Part shown: positions 43,955 through 51,565 of the stretch, piece by piece | How positions within the stretch are numbered: position 1 is the first letter of the stretch | Layout: every line of letters starts with the position of its first letter | Origin: Lachnospiraceae bacterium | GTDB lineage: Bacteria; Bacillota_A; Clostridia; Lachnospirales; Lachnospiraceae | Length of the DNA: 64,000 nt | Direction of reading: 5' to 3' | Assembly: GCA_016287765.1 (NCBI GenBank) | Contig: JAEEWS010000012.1 | Coordinates: forward strand, 1 to 64,000 | The notes under the pieces: model-generated | What the model was told of the DNA's origin: nothing | The model's database searches: none | Seen by the model: the letters and a program-made list of their open reading frames with translations, nothing else | Translations under genes and position numbers: made by a program

Positions 43955-44963
43955 CTCTCTCTACTATCTTGGCGTCAAAAACCAAATGTCTGTGTTTTTT
44001 TCCTTCGATAACTTCAAAAAGCAGATGACTGGTTTCAACCGCCATTTGCTTTATCGGCTGTGCAACCGTGGTTATGGACGGCATATAAAAGGCTGTAAGA
44101 TCTATACCATCAAACCCCATCACCGCAACATCTTCGGGTATCTTTCTTCCTGTTTCCAGAAACGCTCTGCAGGCCCCCACAGCCATTACATCGGCTATGG
44201 CAAAGACTGCATCGAAGTCAATACCCTCTTCTATGAGTTTTTTTGCTGATGAATACCCTGTATAATAAGAATATTCTTCATTATCCTTGGGAAGATATCT
44301 GATAAGCTTTTCATCAACCGGGATACCGGCTTCTTTTAAAGCCTTCCTGTAGCCTGCGAGTCTCAGCATTCCAACGGAAGTATCATCTTCCGCCCCCGCA
44401 AAGATAGCTATCCTTTTATATCCTTTGCTTATAAGGAAAGAAGTCGCTATCTTTCCTTCTCTTTCATCATCTACCGCAACGGAGGAATAGTCCTCTTCGT
44501 TTACGCCTTTAAGCGCTGCACCTATGGTGGAAACAACATAGGGAACGTTCAGCATAGCAAGGTTTTTACCGGTTCTGGTAACTATACCGCCGAGAAAGAC
44601 TATGCCGCAAAGCTTCTTTTCTTTAGCCAGTTCGAGAGCCACATCCGCTTCGTCTTCCGATGGATCCACATGCTGAAGCACCATAGTGTAGCCCCTGGAA
44701 ATAATGTCCTCCTCCATGATCTTGATCATCACATTGAAGAAAGGGTTAGTCATTCCCTTTACAAGGACAGCTATAGCCTTGCCCTCGCTCCTTTTAAGAT
44801 TTCTGGCACTGTTATTCGGCACATAGCCCAGTTCCCTGATCTTATCCAGAACAAGCTGTTTCGTTTCTTCATTTATATTGGGATGGTCATTTATTGCTCT
44901 GGAAACGGTGCTCACACCTACTCCACAAGCCTTTGCCACATCCCTGATAGTTATTTGTTCCAT
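43944..44963 (-). CDS. LacI-family transcriptional regulator
   Basis: A DNA-binding repressor, 339 residues. The helix-turn-helix TIRDVAKACGVGVSTVSRAI (about 4-23) and hinge helix YVPNNSARNLKR are canonical, followed by a periplasmic-binding-protein fold (residues about 60-339) with AVLVKGMTNPFFNVMIKIME and VMGFDGIDLTAFYMP. The ligand is probably a sugar, but cannot be read from sequence. ATG at 44963 has SD AGGGG six bases upstream. A LacI-type palindrome at 44989-45006 lies just before the gene, so autoregulation is likely. No sugar transport gene is next to it. Confidence 0.93.
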   Translation of the reverse strand: MEQITIRDVAKACGVGVSTVSRAINDHPNINEETKQLVLDKIRELGYVPNNSARNLKRSEGKAIAVLVKGMTNPFFNVMIKIMEEDIISRGYTMVLQHVDPSEDEADVALELAKEKKLCGIVFLGGIVTRTGKNLAMLNVPYVVSTIGAALKGVNEEDYSSVAVDDEREGKIATSFLISKGYKRIAIFAGAEDDTSVGMLRLAGYRKALKEAGIPVDEKLIRYLPKDNEEYSYYTGYSSAKKLIEEGIDFDAVFAIADVMAVGACRAFLETGRKIPEDVAVMGFDGIDLTAFYMPSITTVAQPIKQMAVETSHLLFEVIEGKKHRHLVFDAKIVERETT

Positions 44964-44988
44964 ATAAACCCCTGTGACAAAATGAACT

Positions 44989-45006
44989 ATTGGAAACGTT
45001 ACCAAT
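44989..45006. promoter_or_regulatory. LacI-type operator upstream of its regulator gene
   Basis: ATTGGAAACGTTACCAAT is palindromic at 8 of 9 paired positions, with the central CG typical of LacI/GalR operators. It lies 26 bp before the regulator start, just after AT-rich promoter-like boxes on the minus strand (TTGCAA at 45035-45040 followed by TATAAT-like sequence). Binding there would block transcription of the regulator itself. Confidence 0.7.
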
Positions 45007-45048
45007 AATTATATTATCACAATTTTCTCTCATTGCAACCCAAATTTT

Positions 45049-45807
45049 TTATTTATTTCTCTTCACCTCATACATCATGAGTGCCGCAGCAACAGAAGCA
45101 TTAAGGCTTTCCACCTTTCCCGACATGGGAATTATCACTTTTTCCTTAGCAATAGCGGTTATCTCATCACTTAACCCGTTGCCCTCGTTTCCTATCAGAA
45201 TAGCGGTTTTCCCCTTATAATCCGCTTCATAATAGGGTTTTGATGCCGAGAGGTGGGTGGCCAGTGTATTAAAACCATCTGCGTTAAGTTCTTTTACAAA
45301 GAGTGTAAGATCATCGATATAATATACAGGCATTCTGAACAAGGCTCCCATGGTAGATCTTACCACCTTGGGATTATACGGATCCACACAATTCCGACTT
45401 AGGACTATTCCGTCTATACCCGCCGCCTCGGCAGTCCTTATTATGGTACCAAGATTCCCGGGATCCTGAAGGTTTTCCAAAAGTACCAGACTTTTCGCTT
45501 CTTTTAAATTTTCTATAGCCATTGCCCCGGGTATCCTTACCAGAGCCAGAACCCCCTGAGGAGTGACCGTTTCCGAGATCTTATTGAACACCTCATTTGA
45601 AACCGTTTCATAGGGACAGCTCACTTCGCCGCATTCCTTAAAGTAATTTTCAGAAATAAAAGCTTTTTCAACGATGCCCATTTCCAGGGCCTCGTTGAAC
45701 ATCTTTCTGCCCTCGGTCACAAACAGTCCCTGTTCCTGCCGCTCTTTCGACTTCTTCATAAGAACCGAAAGATTTTTTAATTGTCCGTTATTCTCCGATG
45801 TTATCAT
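45049..45807 (-). CDS. TrmH/SpoU-family RNA 2'-O-methyltransferase
   Basis: These enzymes methylate ribose in rRNA or tRNA using SAM. In the 252-residue product, the N-terminal substrate-binding part (RQEQGLFVTEGRKMFNEALE) is followed by the three SPOUT motifs: ENLQDPGNLGTIIRTAEAAG, LIGNEGNGLSDE, and IPMSGKVESLNASVAAALMM. The substrate position is not evident; 23S rRNA is common in this subfamily. ATG at 45807 lies five bases after the prfA stop and continues the prmC-prfA unit; the ribosome site is weak. It ends upstream of the LacI-type promoter with no clear terminator. Confidence 0.9.
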   Translation of the reverse strand: MITSENNGQLKNLSVLMKKSKERQEQGLFVTEGRKMFNEALEMGIVEKAFISENYFKECGEVSCPYETVSNEVFNKISETVTPQGVLALVRIPGAMAIENLKEAKSLVLLENLQDPGNLGTIIRTAEAAGIDGIVLSRNCVDPYNPKVVRSTMGALFRMPVYYIDDLTLFVKELNADGFNTLATHLSASKPYYEADYKGKTAILIGNEGNGLSDEITAIAKEKVIIPMSGKVESLNASVAAALMMYEVKRNK

Positions 45808-45811
45808 CTTT

Positions 45812-46888
45812 TCACTGTTCTGCTGCCATGTCCGCAAGCTTTGCGGCCTGATCTGCCGCCGTAAGAGCATCGATAAATTCCTGAATATCGCCGTTCATCA
45901 CATCATCAAGGCTGTATGAGGTATAATGTATCCTGTGATCGGTGCAGCGTCCCTGAGGGAAATTGTAGGTTCTGACCTTTTCCGATCTGTCTCCCGTTCC
46001 CACCTGGCTCTTTCTTGCTGCCGCCTCGGCATCATGGGCTTTTTCAAGTTCCAATTCATAAAGCTTGGCTCTAAGCACTCTTAAAGCCTTGTCCCTGTTC
46101 TTTAACTGGGACTTTTCATCCTGACAGGAAATGACTATTCCTGTGGGATAATGGGTAAGACGTACGGCAGAGTCTGTGGTATTAACGCACTGACCACCGT
46201 TACCTGAGGATCTGAACACGTCGATCCTGTAATCCTTGGGATCGATCTTAACGTCCACTTCCTCGGCTTCGGGCATTATCGCCACTGTAGCTGTGGATGT
46301 ATGGATCCTGCCGCCGCTCTCCGTTACAGGTACTCTCTGTACTCTGTGAACGCCGCTTTCATACTTGAGCTTTGAATACACTCTGTTTCCGCTCAACATA
46401 AAGACACATTCCTTGATACCGCCTATTTCGGATTCGTTTATGCTCACCAGTTCTGTCTTCCAGCGCTGGGTCTCTGCATATTTTGAATACATCCTGTAAA
46501 GCTCTGCGGCAAAAAGAGCAGCCTCTTCACCGCCTGCGCCTGCTCTGATCTCGACACATACGTTCTTATCATCGTTGGGATCCTTGGGCAAAAGCAATAT
46601 CTTAAGGTCCTGTTCCAGCTTTTCCACATTTTTCTTGGAAGCATCCAGTTCTTCCTTTGCAAGTTCTCTCATCTCATCATCCGACTCATTGTCCAAAATC
46701 TCCAGAGAGTCCTGAATGTTCTGTTTTTCTTTCTTATAATTATTGTAGGTCTCCACAAGCTCCATAAGGTCATTGGATTCCTTCATGAGCTTTTTAAAAC
46801 GGGCCTGATCATTAACAACCTGAGGCTCAGAGAGTTCGTTTTGTATTTCCTCGTATCTCTTTATCAGGTCTTCCAATTTATCAAACAT
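45812..46888 (-). CDS. prfA: Peptide chain release factor 1
   Basis: RF1 reads UAA and UAG and triggers release of the finished protein. The 358 residues show the codon-reading region with [14 protein letters not shown] (PVT matches the RF1 PxT motif, not the SPF of RF2) and the catalytic GGQ in [19 protein letters not shown]. Its ATG follows the prmC stop without a gap (TAA-ATG), and prmC encodes the enzyme that methylates this GGQ glutamine, so the pair is both coupled and functional. SD AAAGGA precedes it. Confidence 0.97.
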   Translation of the reverse strand: MFDKLEDLIKRYEEIQNELSEPQVVNDQARFKKLMKESNDLMELVETYNNYKKEKQNIQDSLEILDNESDDEMRELAKEELDASKKNVEKLEQDLKILLLPKDPNDDKNVCVEIRAGAGGEEAALFAAELYRMYSKYAETQRWKTELVSINESEIGGIKECVFMLSGNRVYSKLKYESGVHRVQRVPVTESGGRIHTSTATVAIMPEAEEVDVKIDPKDYRIDVFRSSGNGGQCVNTTDSAVRLTHYPTGIVISCQDEKSQLKNRDKALRVLRAKLYELELEKAHDAEAAARKSQVGTGDRSEKVRTYNFPQGRCTDHRIHYTSYSLDDVMNGDIQEFIDALTAADQAAKLADMAAEQ

Positions 46889-47746
46889 TTATTTATCCTT
46901 TCTTCCTATAACTATGCGGTCAAGACCTGCATAGTCCTTGATAACCCTGACTTCGGTAAAGCCCTGTTCCAGCATTAAGGCCGTCACTTCGCTTCCCTGG
47001 TCGTAACCGATCTCGTATGCCAGAATTCCATTGTCATTAAGGCTACAAGTGGCTTCTTTTGTAATCCTTCTGTAAAACCATAATCCATCCTCCGAACCGT
47101 CAAGCGCCGTTCTGGGTTCATAGTCCCGGACGCTTGCTGAAAGTGTATCTATAACCGCCGTTTTTATATAGGGCGGGTTTGAAACGATAATATCAAATTT
47201 TTCGTTCTCGTATTCTGTTCCTTTAAGCGCTTTAAAAAGATCTCCGGCGAAAAACACCGTCTTATCTTCCGCATGATTTCTGCAGGCATTTCTTTTGGCA
47301 AGTTCCACCGCGCCTTCGGAAATATCACAGCCTACACCTTTTTTAATACCGGCGGTTTTTGCCAGGGCTATAAGAATACATCCGGTTCCCGTACACATGT
47401 CCAGAACGGATTTGCCTTCTGAGTACTTTGCTGTTTCTTCCACCAAAAGTTCGGTATCAAATCTGGGGATCAGAGTATCCTTACTCACTTCAAATTCAAA
47501 ACCGTAGAATTCCTGAACGCCTGTAATATATTGAACCGGACAGCCTTCCACGCGTTTTTCTGTCTGAAGGCGGGCTTTTTCTATGATCGCAAAGTCGGTT
47601 ATCTCTTCGTTTCCTACCATAAAAAAATGTGCCCGGTTGAATCCCGTTATACCTTCAAAAAGGCGCCAAGCATCCGATTCAGCCTCCGGAACGTTTGTCG
47701 CCTTTAATCTCTCTGTAATTTCTTTTAATAGCTCTTTGTAGCTCAT
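46889..47746 (-). CDS. prmC: Release-factor glutamine methyltransferase PrmC
   Basis: PrmC methylates the glutamine of the GGQ motif in release factors. The 285-residue protein has the N-terminal helical domain and a SAM-binding fold with SVLDMCTGTGCILIALAKTA (motif I), VGCDISEGAVELAKRNA, and IVSNPPYIKTAVIDTLS with the diagnostic NPPY. ATG at 47746 is preferred over an in-frame start 11 codons earlier since GGCGGA lies six bases ahead. It follows DUF1385 by 29 bp and leads directly into prfA. Confidence 0.95.
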   Translation of the reverse strand: MSYKELLKEITERLKATNVPEAESDAWRLFEGITGFNRAHFFMVGNEEITDFAIIEKARLQTEKRVEGCPVQYITGVQEFYGFEFEVSKDTLIPRFDTELLVEETAKYSEGKSVLDMCTGTGCILIALAKTAGIKKGVGCDISEGAVELAKRNACRNHAEDKTVFFAGDLFKALKGTEYENEKFDIIVSNPPYIKTAVIDTLSASVRDYEPRTALDGSEDGLWFYRRITKEATCSLNDNGILAYEIGYDQGSEVTALMLEQGFTEVRVIKDYAGLDRIVIGRKDK

Positions 47747-47775
47747 TTTTATCCGCCGTAAAAGAGTGCCTTCGG

Positions 47776-49308
47776 TCATTTTGCCGAAGCTGACATATCA
47801 ATAACATCCTGAGCGTGTTGTACCGCTTCGGAGTCAAAATTGAACACGATATTGTCTCCATGGGTAACCGCAGGGTCATCACTCATCTCAGTAACGGTTT
47901 TTGCACCGCTGTACTCGAACATGACATCAAGTGCGTTAAGAAGCTCATCCGCTTCTTTCTCCGCCTGCTCGGACCTTTTTATGTATTCGGAACCTGCTTC
48001 CATGGTTCCTTTTTTATTTTTACCGAAATGTTTTTTTGTATCTTCATAATTCTCCGGAAGTTTAATATCAAAAAGATCTGATATATCCACTTCCAAAGGT
48101 CTGAATGCCTCTTCGGAGATCGGCGCGATCACTCTGTCATCAACAATCTGAGCTGAACTTACGCTGTTAACCTGCTCGGTTATATCCTCATCGTCCCTGA
48201 TCTCATCATGCTGCTGATAGCTGTAATTACTTCGTTTGGAAGTGTTCTTACCGTTCTTCGGGTTCTTGTTGTTTTTCCTGTTTCCATCACGGTTTTGGTC
48301 AAAACTCTTTTTGTCCTGAGTATTGTAATCCGTGTTGTTTAATGAAGAACTCCTCACACTTTTTGTGGCAGCTCTTCTTTCATTTTTAAGTTCTTCGACA
48401 AAAGGCTCCCAGTCAAATACTGCTTCTACGGAAGCGATACCCACTTCTATCATGGAATCATCAGGTTCCTTTGTAGTAAGTGACTGCATTAAAAGGCCGG
48501 GCTTGGAAAGGAAATTCACAAGCCTGTTGTCCGTATTACCCGCAATCCTGGTAAACTCATAAGATATTCCCGCAATAACAGGGATCAAAAGGAGTCTTAA
48601 CAACAGTTTAAGTGCTATATTTTCAACATCGATGAACATGAAGGCCAAAATACTTAAGATCATAACGTTCAGCATAAAGCTTGTGCCGCAACGCTTGTGT
48701 TCCTTGCTGGAACGTCTGACATTGTCCACCGTCAGGCTTCTGCCGTGTTCGATGCAATTGATGCATTTGTGTTCGGCTCCGTGATACATGAACATCCTTT
48801 TGATATCTTCTATGCTTGATATCGTAAGGATATAGATCACAAATATCGTTACTCTTAATACTCCTTCTATAAAGGATATTACAAGGCGTGAATACTCAAA
48901 GGTAAGATAAGGTGCAATAAAACTTGTGATGAGCATGGGAACCAGAACGAAAATGACAAGTGCCATGATAACCGATAAAACTATGGTCATTATATCAAAT
49001 ATCTTACTTTTCTCACTCTCTTTGATGTTTAATCTCTTATTAAGATCACCATCTCCTTCTTCCTCATCATAAAAAGATGCGGAATACTGCAGAGTCCCCA
49101 TACCCAATGTCAACGAATCTATAAAAGCCATAACTCCGCGGATGATGGGCAGTCTGAAAAAAACACTTCTCTTATTGCCATCAGCGCAGCTCTTAACATC
49201 TACTTCTATCTCACCGTTGGGCTTTCTGATCGCTATCGCGTACTTTCCGCGATTTTTCATCATAACTCCTTCGATAACGGCTTGTCCCCCGATTCCCGAT
49301 GACTTCAT
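47776..49308 (-). CDS. DUF1385 (YqhQ-like) membrane protein with acidic extension
   Basis: The first about 300 of 510 residues match DUF1385: GGQAVIEGVMMKNRGKYAIA at the start, membrane helices (about 95-120, 130-155 and 205-245), MYHGAEHKCINCIEHG with conserved His/Cys, and CGTSFMLNVMILSI. The family's role is unknown. The remaining 190 residues are an unusual polar, Asn/Asp/Glu/Lys-rich and probably disordered tail. ATG at 49308 is chosen with SD GGAGG four bases away. It lies in the conserved rpmE-DUF1385-prmC-prfA order of clostridia. Confidence 0.85.
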   Translation of the reverse strand: MKSSGIGGQAVIEGVMMKNRGKYAIAIRKPNGEIEVDVKSCADGNKRSVFFRLPIIRGVMAFIDSLTLGMGTLQYSASFYDEEEGDGDLNKRLNIKESEKSKIFDIMTIVLSVIMALVIFVLVPMLITSFIAPYLTFEYSRLVISFIEGVLRVTIFVIYILTISSIEDIKRMFMYHGAEHKCINCIEHGRSLTVDNVRRSSKEHKRCGTSFMLNVMILSILAFMFIDVENIALKLLLRLLLIPVIAGISYEFTRIAGNTDNRLVNFLSKPGLLMQSLTTKEPDDSMIEVGIASVEAVFDWEPFVEELKNERRAATKSVRSSSLNNTDYNTQDKKSFDQNRDGNRKNNKNPKNGKNTSKRSNYSYQQHDEIRDDEDITEQVNSVSSAQIVDDRVIAPISEEAFRPLEVDISDLFDIKLPENYEDTKKHFGKNKKGTMEAGSEYIKRSEQAEKEADELLNALDVMFEYSGAKTVTEMSDDPAVTHGDNIVFNFDSEAVQHAQDVIDMSASAK

Positions 49309-49415
49309 ATAACCTCCGGATAACTGACTTAAAAATTTTGTCTGTAAAAAATACAATACCTCATATAAGTATAACACATAAGTTATATTTTTTACAATCC
49401 AAATAACAAGAAAAA

Positions 49416-49449
49416 CGGGATGAGATCATCGAAAAATAATCTCACCCCG
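49416..49449 (-). terminator. Terminator after rpmE
   Basis: CGGGATGAGAT (49416-49426) pairs with ATCTCACCCCG (49439-49449) with one mismatch and is followed on the minus strand by five T and a T-rich stretch. It lies 18 bp after the rpmE stop and 107 bp before DUF1385. Confidence 0.85.
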
Positions 49450-49467
49450 GTCTTTGTTTTCTTTAAC

Positions 49468-49668
49468 CTATGCAAGGCCGTATTTACGATTGAACTTCTC
49501 AATAGCACCACGGGCAGCGGAAGCCTTCTGCTGACCTGTATAAAAAGGATGGCACTTGGAGCAGATTTCAACGTGAATATCACCCTTTGTGGAACGTGTC
49601 TCAAATGTGTTACCGCAGTTGCATGTAACATGAGATACTACGTATTTAGGCTGGATATCCTCTTTCAT
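49468..49668 (-). CDS. rpmE: 50S ribosomal protein L31 (zinc-binding type)
   Basis: L31 stabilises contact between the ribosomal subunits. The 66-residue protein has the L31 signature and the zinc-binding Cys set CNCG (16-19) and CSKCH (36-40), marking the zinc-containing type. It ends RKYGLA as usual. SD AGGAG lies 8 bases before the ATG. It has its own sigma-A promoter (49740-49768) and a hairpin in its leader (49691-49712), which may be an L31-binding autoregulatory leader. Confidence 0.97.
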   Translation of the reverse strand: MKEDIQPKYVVSHVTCNCGNTFETRSTKGDIHVEICSKCHPFYTGQQKASAARGAIEKFNRKYGLA

Positions 49669-49690
49669 GATTATTCTCCTTTCGACGCGG

Positions 49691-49712
49691 GTTCTGAGAT
49701 TTGGCTCAGAAC
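49691..49712 (-). promoter_or_regulatory. Hairpin in rpmE leader, possible L31 autoregulatory element
   Basis: GTTCTGAG (49691-49698) pairs perfectly with CTCAGAAC (49705-49712) in the leader of rpmE, 23 bp before the start codon and with no U run. Ribosomal-protein leader motifs for L31 are known in Firmicutes, and its place is right for one. I cannot confirm the family motif by eye. Confidence 0.45.
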
Positions 49713-49739
49713 TTCTGTTTATAAACCAATAGCCAAGTG

Positions 49740-49768
49740 ATTATACACCCAGTTTTTTTATAATGCAA
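49740..49768 (-). promoter_or_regulatory. Sigma-A promoter of rpmE
   Basis: On the minus strand TTGCAT (49763-49768) and TATAAT (49740-49745) are spaced by 17 bp; the -10 box is perfect. The start codon lies about 72 bp downstream. Confidence 0.7.
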
Positions 49769-49807
49769 GAAAAATATTTTATTTTTTTGATCACTCTTGA
49801 TCCGGGG

Positions 49808-51556
49808 TCACTGTTCATCTCCGGATGACCGTACTCCCCATAGGGTCCTATTATCATCACCTATGACCGTAAAGGTCATGACCAACGCACTCTTTGAAGC
49901 CTCATCATGTTGTCTGAAGAACACACCGCTGTACTCTGTACCGTCTATAACAAAAGTTGCAAGACAAGTCCCTTCCTTTTGGATCCATGTTCCGCTTGCT
50001 TCTCCGGAAACAGTACCGTCTTCGTTCAACCATATGACGGATGGTTTTTTGCAATCCGCCCCGTCGGAGTTCACGCCGTGATCTATAAACTCGTACTTTC
50101 CTATGATCTTTTCCCTGTCATATCCGGTTTCCGATATTACATCTCCGCGGTTTTCAAAAACTGCGGTCACAGGCCAGCCATTTTCATTCATAAACTGCTG
50201 ATGGACTCTGGTCTGGAACATCTCTCCGCCGGTCTCAAACCTGGTATGATAGATCAGATATCTTTGGCCATCGGAATCTATAAAAGCCGAACAATGTCCG
50301 GGAGAACGATAACCTGTTTTCATACAGGAGAAGGAATAGTTGCCCATTACCTTGATCCCTATGTTGTACATATTAACGCTTTTTGATCCAAATACCGCAT
50401 TGTTTCCGCAAGCGTCCAGATAAGGTCCCGTGGGCTCTTTCGATCTGAACAGCCGCATGTTGTATCCGCTCTTTGAATCCAGGAAATTATAAGTGGTATA
50501 AAGATAATAATAATCTGTAGCCTCATCATAGACGATGAAAGGACCTTCACCGGATTTTGTATGGCCTCCGGCAATGCGCACTCCGAAATACTTATCTATA
50601 ACCCTTCCGTCTCGGGTAACACTGTTGTCGCCGGGATATAGACCTTCTCCGGTTTTCGGATCCAGTTCCAGCATATAAATGCCTCCGGACCAGGAGCCGT
50701 AGGACATCCACATCCTGCCCTCCTTGTCAAAAAGGATGGCAGGGTCAATGGCGTTGGGTGCATAGTCGGTATTATAACCCGTTCCCAGCCCCCAATCACT
50801 GTTCCATTCCCCGCTGATCTTTCCCTCAGCCATCAATTCGTCTATGTTGGTATTGGTCCAGATCTTATCCTTATCGCTGTTTTTGTCCTTGATGCTCTTT
50901 CTTGTAAATCCGGAATAGACGACAGTACCTTTGCAGGCATAGTCGCCGTCGATCCTGTCGGATACCGCAAACCCTATGACCGAGCGGCAATAGGTGGAGG
51001 AGGTGCAGAAATAATCCATATAAGCTCCCGTACTGCCGTCCCCGTTAACGTAATAAGGATTGTAGATCACATGGGGCGCCCATACAGCAAAGCCGTTACG
51101 ACAGTCCGAATCATCTTCCCCCGCCCAGGAAAAGGGTTCCGAAAGATTTGCGGAAAGGTCTCCGTATAAGGTGTTGTCCTTAGTTCTGTACCCGTTTGTA
51201 AAATTGCTCCAATTTGCAAGATCATATGACCTTGCTCCCGCAATATGGGTACCAAAGATATAATATAATTTATTTCCTTTTTCATCCTTATCAACGATGA
51301 TAGAAGGATCGTGGACAGAAACCCTTTTGAGGTTCCCTTTTATATAGGGCAGCTCAGGCTCAGGGGTTTCGGTGGGTTCCGGTGTTACCGTAATACCCGG
51401 GGTAGGCGATGCTTTTGGCATCTCATTTACAACGGTCTTGTCTTTTTCCGTATCCAAAACAGTTTCATTCTCCTTACGGGAACATCCGCCTGTCATCAGT
51501 ATCGCACATGCTGCTGTTAAGGCCAACATCCCGATTCTCTTTATCTTCATCTTCAT
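49808..51556 (-). CDS. GH43-family arabinanase-like lipoprotein
   Basis: A surface hydrolase, most likely endo-1,5-alpha-arabinanase. The 582-residue protein has a lipoprotein signal (LMTGGC, C25), a Thr/Pro linker (49-68) and a five-blade GH43 domain whose catalytic residues are visible: D83 (VHDPSII), D271 (AIDPAILFD) and E337 (GEGPFIVYD). YHTRFETGGEMFQTRVHQQF (after about 440) matches the Abn2-type arabinanases, which also share a C-terminal beta domain. It starts 9 bp after the rho stop and no SD is visible, so it may depend on translational coupling. It breaks the usual rho-rpmE order, suggesting insertion. Confidence 0.85.
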   Translation of the reverse strand: MKMKIKRIGMLALTAACAILMTGGCSRKENETVLDTEKDKTVVNEMPKASPTPGITVTPEPTETPEPELPYIKGNLKRVSVHDPSIIVDKDEKGNKLYYIFGTHIAGARSYDLANWSNFTNGYRTKDNTLYGDLSANLSEPFSWAGEDDSDCRNGFAVWAPHVIYNPYYVNGDGSTGAYMDYFCTSSTYCRSVIGFAVSDRIDGDYACKGTVVYSGFTRKSIKDKNSDKDKIWTNTNIDELMAEGKISGEWNSDWGLGTGYNTDYAPNAIDPAILFDKEGRMWMSYGSWSGGIYMLELDPKTGEGLYPGDNSVTRDGRVIDKYFGVRIAGGHTKSGEGPFIVYDEATDYYYLYTTYNFLDSKSGYNMRLFRSKEPTGPYLDACGNNAVFGSKSVNMYNIGIKVMGNYSFSCMKTGYRSPGHCSAFIDSDGQRYLIYHTRFETGGEMFQTRVHQQFMNENGWPVTAVFENRGDVISETGYDREKIIGKYEFIDHGVNSDGADCKKPSVIWLNEDGTVSGEASGTWIQKEGTCLATFVIDGTEYSGVFFRQHDEASKSALVMTFTVIGDDNRTLWGVRSSGDEQ

Positions 51557-51565
51557 CTGTTCTAT

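Noticed and set aside
49777..49810. Terminator for the GH43 gene at GATCA/TGATC
   Set aside because: Only a five-base stem, and the minus-strand tail is A-rich rather than T-rich.
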